Assembly (NCBI RefSeq): GCF_003121295.1
Contig: NZ_PHNC01000006.1
Span: 62,001-126,000, forward strand
Reading direction: 5' to 3'
DNA length: 64,000 nt
DNA from: Streptomyces orinoci
GTDB lineage: Bacteria > Actinomycetota > Actinomycetes > Streptomycetales > Streptomycetaceae
Shown: in pieces, positions 62,490-64,000 of the stretch
Numbering within the stretch: the first letter of the stretch is position 1
Layout of the letters: each line of letters starts with the position of its first letter
Translations under genes and position numbers: made by a program
The notes under the pieces: model-generated
What the model was told of the DNA's origin: nothing
Seen by the model: the letters and a program-made list of their open reading frames with translations, nothing else
Database searches by the model: none

Positions 62490-63464
62490 GTGCACACGAT
62501 GGCGGTCCTGGCCCTGGATCAGACGGTGGTCTTCGACATGGCGATACCGGTCGAGGTCTTCGGCCGTGTCCGCCTCCCGGACGGGCGCCGTCCCTACCGG
62601 GTACGGGTCTGCGGGACCCAGCCCCAGGTGCCGACCGATGCCTTCACCATCCATGCCCCGTACGGGCTGGAAGCCCTCGCCGACGCCGACACCATCATCG
62701 TGCCCGGCCGCGGCGAGGAAGCCGGGCCGCCACCGGAGCGGGCCCTTGACGCGCTGCGGGACGCGGCCGCCCGTGGGGCGCGCATCGCCTCGGTCTGCGG
62801 CGGTGCCTTCACCCTGGCCGCCGCCGGACTGCTGGACGGTCTGGCGGCCACCACACACTGGGTCGCCGCGGACCGGCTGGCCGAGCTGTTTCCCAAGGTG
62901 GATGTGCGCCCCGATGTGCTGTACGTGGACAACGGGCAACTGCTCACCTCGGCCGGGGCCTCCGCCGGGCTGGACCTGTGTCTGCATATGGTCCGCCGGG
63001 ACTTCGGCTCGGCCGTCGCGGCGGACGCCGCCCGGCTGGCGGTCACTCCCCTGGAACGCGAGGGCGGCCAGGCCCAGTTCATCGTCCATGAGCAACCGCC
63101 GCTGCCGCACGGGTCGTTGCTGGAGCCGGCGCTGGCCTGGATCGAGGACCATCTGGGCGAGGAGCTCACACTGGCGGCGATGGCCGCGCACAGCGGAATG
63201 AGCAGCCGCACCTTCGGGCGCCGCTTCCGTGCCGAGACCGGCACCACGCCCTTGCAGTGGTTGCTGCGCGCCCGGGTCCGGCGAGCGCAGTATCTGCTGG
63301 AGAACAGCGACTACTCGGTGGAACGCATCGCGGACCAGGCGGGGTTCGGGTCGGCCACGGCCTTCCGCGAACGCTTCAAGAGGGTTACGGGGACCACACC
63401 GGGGGCGTACCGGGCGGCTTTTCGCGGCCGTCGTCAGGGGTGCGATGACGGGTACGGGTTGTAA
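62490..63464 (+). CDS. GlxA-family AraC-type transcriptional regulator
   Basis: A 324-residue regulator of the same design as the one at 49584. The DJ-1/PfpI domain has ARIASVCGGAFTLAAAGLLD with the elbow cysteine; the AraC domain has LTLAAMAAHSGMSSRTFGRR and VERIADQAGFGSATAFRERF. The two share long stretches such as TGTTPLQWLLRARV, so they are paralogues. Start is GTG 62490 or ATG 62499. It may regulate the adjacent permease. Confidence 0.88.
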   Translation: MHTMAVLALDQTVVFDMAIPVEVFGRVRLPDGRRPYRVRVCGTQPQVPTDAFTIHAPYGLEALADADTIIVPGRGEEAGPPPERALDALRDAAARGARIASVCGGAFTLAAAGLLDGLAATTHWVAADRLAELFPKVDVRPDVLYVDNGQLLTSAGASAGLDLCLHMVRRDFGSAVAADAARLAVTPLEREGGQAQFIVHEQPPLPHGSLLEPALAWIEDHLGEELTLAAMAAHSGMSSRTFGRRFRAETGTTPLQWLLRARVRRAQYLLENSDYSVERIADQAGFGSATAFRERFKRVTGTTPGAYRAAFRGRRQGCDDGYGL

Positions 63465-63775
63465 GTGGCCGGTCGCGGCAACGCGGCAGAGCCGCGCGGT
63501 GCAGTATCGCCTTCGCGGCAGTGGAAGTTGGCCGAACCGGCCCCGCCGACAGGTGGCAACGCCCTTGCGGGCCTTGACTTCCTCCCCCGCCGCGCCCTGA
63601 AGCGATCCGCCGCACGTCGGCCGGCGGAAGCGCGAAAGCGCTGTTCGTGACCACAGCACGAAGACGACCAACAGGCAGTAGATAAGCGGCAGTTGCGCCG
63701 GTACCTTCTATGTCGCCCGGCGCCGCACTCCCTCAACCGGTGGGACCCGGCGCCAGGCGAAGGGGGAAAAGCCAC
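63465..63775. other. Intergenic region before the last gene
   Basis: 311 bases without a supported gene. The last 60 bases are the leader of the secreted-protein gene. No repeat or RNA element was recognised. Confidence 0.45.
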
Positions 63776-64000
63776 GTGAACGCCAAGCTCAGACGCGTAC
63801 TCGCCGCAGGAGCGGCAACGCTCGGACTGCTCGCCGGCAGTGTGGCCGGAGCCCAAGCGGCCCCGGCCACACGAACCATCAGCGTCCACCCCTCCGGTGT
63901 ACGGACCGTGGAACGTCCCCAGGCCACCAGCCAGGCGGACTGCACCGTGGGCAATCTCGTCGTGACCCGCTATGCCTCCTGCGAGGGGCGCTCCGTCACC
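63776..64000 (+). CDS. Secreted protein, N-terminal part (runs off the window)
   Basis: GTG 63776 with AGGGGGA ahead starts a protein with a clear Sec signal, NAKLRRVLAAGAATLGLLAG, and probable cleavage after AGAQA. The visible mature part (SQADCTVGNLVVTRYASCEG) has two cysteines. Only 75 residues are in the window, so the family cannot be named. Confidence 0.75.
   Translation, partial: MNAKLRRVLAAGAATLGLLAGSVAGAQAAPATRTISVHPSGVRTVERPQATSQADCTVGNLVVTRYASCEGRSVT

Noticed and set aside
60876..63671. A 931-codon minus-strand open frame across the second permease and GlxA genes
   Set aside because: Its translation is repetitive Q/G/H/P/R sequence with no family resemblance; the plus-strand genes explain the DNA.
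1..64000. tRNA, rRNA, prophage or biosynthetic gene cluster
   Set aside because: I looked for cloverleaf-like sequences, rRNA cores, phage structural genes and PKS/NRPS motifs and saw none; short RNA genes could still have been missed by eye.

Overview
The window is high-GC actinobacterial DNA, almost certainly from a Streptomyces. The evidence is G/C in most third codon positions, many GTG starts, dense TetR/MarR/LuxR regulators, secreted hydrolases with Sec or Tat signals, a B12-riboswitch-controlled metE, a DevS/DevR (OsdK/OsdR-like) sensor pair, and a dispersed streptomycete intergenic repeat. The mix of intact core-like blocks with a long stretch of IS remnants and dead genes suggests a chromosome-arm region rather than the core.

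Layout. 0-5 kb is intact: a LURP-one-like protein, a TPR protein, a membrane SpoIIE-type phosphatase and a malic enzyme. At 5.2-6.7 kb a divergent tetR/FAD-monooxygenase pair has lost both 5' ends. metE (6.8-9.1 kb) lies behind a cobalamin riboswitch. From 9.5 to 36.8 kb the DNA is accessory and decaying. Live genes there include an APH-fold kinase, a metallophosphoesterase, two coupled disordered proteins, a DUF4279 protein, a lipoprotein, three TetR regulators with neighbouring hydrolase or SDR genes, a DHFR-fold reductase and a NADAR protein. They sit among pseudogenes: LysE, epimerase, HEAT, histidine phosphatase, AAC(3), alpha/beta hydrolase, SUKH-like and glutathione peroxidase. They are also mixed with IS982, IS5 and IS630 pieces.

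37-49 kb is an oxygen/redox-stress block. It holds a Rv1733c-like/universal-stress chimera, a PPOX-fold protein overlapping a DevR-type regulator, a GAF/GAF histidine kinase cut off from its regulator by a near-intact IS5-family element inserted at its stop codon, a CBS-CBS-BON protein, a gutted pflA, and phosphoketolase. Phosphoketolase and malic enzyme would serve carbon flow under low oxygen, in keeping with DevR-type control. DevR-box-like sites precede several genes of this block. A MarR/esterase pair lies inside it.

49.5-64 kb is ordinary, intact chromosome: two GlxA-type AraC regulators, a secreted GH27 alpha-galactosidase convergent with a secreted beta-propeller protein across a shared terminator, an epoxide-hydrolase-like enzyme, a Tat-exported metallophosphatase, two amino-acid permeases (the first with a perfect 16-bp terminator), a small Cys-rich protein, and the start of a secreted protein that runs off the window.

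No CRISPR array, tRNA, rRNA, prophage or antibiotic gene cluster is visible. The most notable features are rearrangement scars: a 13-bp tandem duplication that breaks a hydrolase, an IS placed at a kinase stop codon, a chimeric stress protein, and a small gene cassette flanked by IS ends and split IS982 halves.
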